Source: Agelaius tricolor
Lineage: Eukaryota > Chordata > Aves > Passeriformes > Icteridae
NCBI GenBank assembly: GCA_023055355.1
Contig: JALJCS010000001.1
Span: forward strand, 25,357,881 to 25,421,880
Direction of reading: 5' to 3'
DNA: 64,000 nucleotides
Translations under genes and position numbers: made by a program
The notes under the pieces: model-generated
Told to the model about the DNA's origin: nothing
Seen by the model: only the letters and a program-made list of their open reading frames with translations
Database searches by the model: none
In this document: piece after piece, positions 61,458-64,000 of the stretch
How positions within the stretch are numbered: the stretch's first letter is position 1
Layout: the number at the start of each line of letters is the position of its first letter

Positions 61458-64000
61458 GGAAAGAAAAAACCAGAAAGGAACAGATTGGTGGTTAGAACAG
61501 AGCTGTGAAAGCCTTTCCCCTCAGCTGGCTGTGTTTGTGCCAAGATACAGTGTTCACTTACACATGAAGTGAAAAAAAGTGATGTGGTTGACTATTCTTG
61601 TCACATGCTTCGGCTTTTTTTTCTGTTTTTAGACAGTGCTTTGTTCTGTGACTGTTTGGTTCAATGCATTGAGCTTGCACTTCCAAACCTGCCATGCCAT
61701 TTCATCTGCAGAAGTTTAAAGAGCTGTTAACCTAAGAAGAGACTGTTGTTTTCCTTGGGTTTTGTCCATAGTGAACTTTTCCCATTTAGAAAGGATAATT
61801 TTATAATGCCATTGAGCATAGGTGAAGATACAGCTGGCTTTAGCTTGTTAGGAACTACATGCAGAATAACCCTCTTTGGGTCTTGCAGCCATCCTCCTCA
61901 TCCACCACCCCTTTCTTCTTTGTTGTATATTTCCCATGTAATCAGCAGCTCAAAGCAGAGCCACAAAGTTTACTGAGCCAGAGGAGTTTTTAAAATCCTA
62001 GCTGTTATTATATTCTTTCCCAGGTGAAATGCAGACCAGCCCTTTGCCTGGAAATCAGCCTTTAAGTGCTAGCAGTGCACAGCTCTAAGACCACAGCTCT
62101 GCAAAACACAAGTTAGTGGTGACTGGAAGAATCACTGGAGAAATAGGAAAGTAAAAAGGGGGTTTGAATATTGGAGTCCTTAGACTTGCTCCGTTGGCTT
62201 TTTCTTTGTTTCCCTGCTCTCAAACAGGGAAGTAATTGGGCTCTGGTTTTCACAGTATGAACACCACTTAAACATTTAGTTTACTTTTGGAAATTTTGAA
62301 AAATGAAAAATGCAACAGGACAGAATATGTTGTGAGTCATCACTTTCATTCTCAGTCAAAGTTCTTTATTTTTCAGCTTCATGGCATTCTAGAAGTACCC
62401 CTCATAGGAACCACACTGATGATATAATAATTGCTGTTTTCACCCAAGAAATTTATTACCCTTCTTTGAGGAGGAACCAAAACCCTTGGCGAGCAGAAAC
62501 TTTACAGATATCCAAATTGTCCAAACTGGCTTTATGCAGCTGCAAGGAAGACCAGCTTCAGGGAAAGACAATTAAAATTATTGTATGACAGGTAATTTCT
62601 TACTGCATTGTAATTAAATGCAACATCTCAACCTGGAAGCAGCTCTATAAACTAGGTAATAATGGATGAAAAATATTAAATTATTATTTTCAGCCTAGAT
62701 AACTAATGTTCTTCAGTATCAGATTCCCATGAGGTGCTAAATTAAGTAATGTGTTAATTCATACTCATATCCTCTTTGGTGTTGCAGTAAGTTTAAAATA
62801 ACTCTACAGAGACATTTCAGAGTCAGATGGGTACAAATTTAACATTTTGCAAACACCTTCTGCCTGTCTACAATAATAATTTTTGAAGGAAGAGACTTGT
62901 AGAAGTTTGCAGCCAGAATATCTTTTCACTACTGAGGATATCTAGTGCTGAATGATTTTGCATGTTATGACACTTTCATCTAAAACAACAGTGTTCATAT
63001 TAGCAGTGTCATTCACTGCATTATCTATTTCTTTTTTTAATATCAAAGATTAACCCATCATCTTATAGACCTTTGGGGAGAAAAAAAAATGAAAACAATC
63101 TTCGGTGCTTGTTAACTGTGACCCATTGCGAGTATAAATGGTTCCCTGCCTTTGGGGGAAAAGAAGAAGAAAAACTCAATTGTAGTTTTACTAGAAGAAG
63201 TCTACCCAAATTCTTTGCCTCTGGAAAAATTCTTGAAGATGATAGTATGGAGGTTATTTCAGTAATCAGGAAACTCCAGGGAAAAATGTAAATGGATTTT
63301 CTATAACTTGAATTTGAATCACCTCAAACAGTGTGACTGACAAACATTGACAGGGGAAAGAATTAAATGCAGGTAGGAGTCCTGCAGAAGGTATCACACC
63401 AATTCCAATCCATAGATATACAGAGTTACAGCAAAATGTTTTCAGTGTCTTGCTACAATTAGCAGAAGGATTTATTTTTCATTGAATAGGAATTTGATAA
63501 AGAATAAGAAAATAATTAGAAATTAAATGCACAGAAGGAACTTCCAAATATCCCAATTCACCAGACCCTAATTAGATGCCAAGACACATAAGAATAACCT
63601 TTGCAAAGTCTGACACAGTGCTTAGAGAGGCACTAAAGCCAGGCAACAGGAAATGCTGAGCACAAAATTCCAGGTTTCCCTAGAGTTTTGCTGCATTCAT
63701 ACCCCTCACCTAAGTTTGGGTGGCACATAAAAAAACAAGCAAAGAAATGTGTGAATAGGACTTTAAAGTAAGGCTTACTTGGAAGGAAAATGCTAGAGGT
63801 CTTTTCCCTGCTTGGTTTAACATAAAATACTGAACTATGAATCAGAGCAGTCCGAAATATTCATTTCTCCCCTTCCAGGCAAGTTCTTTAACCTCAAGGC
63901 CCACAGCTTAGCAAGTATTTAATTATTTCATTCAAAATGGAACAGTTTCCACAGAAATATTCAGAGGCTTCTCTGATCCCAGATTTCCCCAAGGCACCCT
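61458..64000. other. Non-coding to window end
   Basis: Unique-looking AT-rich sequence. Frames at 62310-62588 and 63073-63291 have no recognised domain. No repeat family identified. Confidence 0.5.

Overview
The window looks like an intergenic or intronic stretch of a bird nuclear genome, most likely a passerine. The evidence is several chicken-repeat-1 (CR1) LINE fragments, a solo-LTR-like sequence of a type I recall from finch endogenous retroviruses, ancient amniote short repeats, vertebrate microsatellites and CpG depletion outside two GC-rich islands. No bacterial, viral or organellar gene organisation is present. I could not support a single protein-coding gene. The open frames are short, overlap in several frames, carry no domain I recognise, and many lack an ATG start.

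Layout. 1-535 holds a minus-strand LTR, cut by the window edge, with a short 21-bp repeat on its inner side. CR1 fragments lie at about 925-1120 (-), 40416-40590 (-), 53104-53502 (+) and 54949-55024 (+). Ancient SINE or MITE relics are at 41115-41240 and 52542-52760. Simple repeats include a hexanucleotide array at 4002-4060, (AC)24 at 6615-6662, (GTTT)n at 18376-18400 and a decayed purine-rich tract at 13760-14080. A CpG island with a GC box at 17195-17600 is the best promoter candidate. A spliceable-looking 61-bp exon lies upstream of it at 14999-15059.

The two most unusual regions are as follows. (1) 27275-28338 is a GC-rich minisatellite of about 29 units of 32 and 40 bp. It has a higher-order structure that changes from 72-bp to 112-bp super-units along its length, with CpG-rich flanks. 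(2) 57667-58519 contains four palindromes within 850 bp. Two are near-perfect RNA-type hairpins with stems of 22 and 31 bp, and one is an ancient palindromic repeat.

There is no sign that these elements form a pathway. The most plausible functions are regulatory (CpG island, candidate conserved elements at 10540-10690, 20281-20400 and 36575-36735) or small-RNA (the hairpins). All family assignments are from memory of consensus patterns, without alignment.
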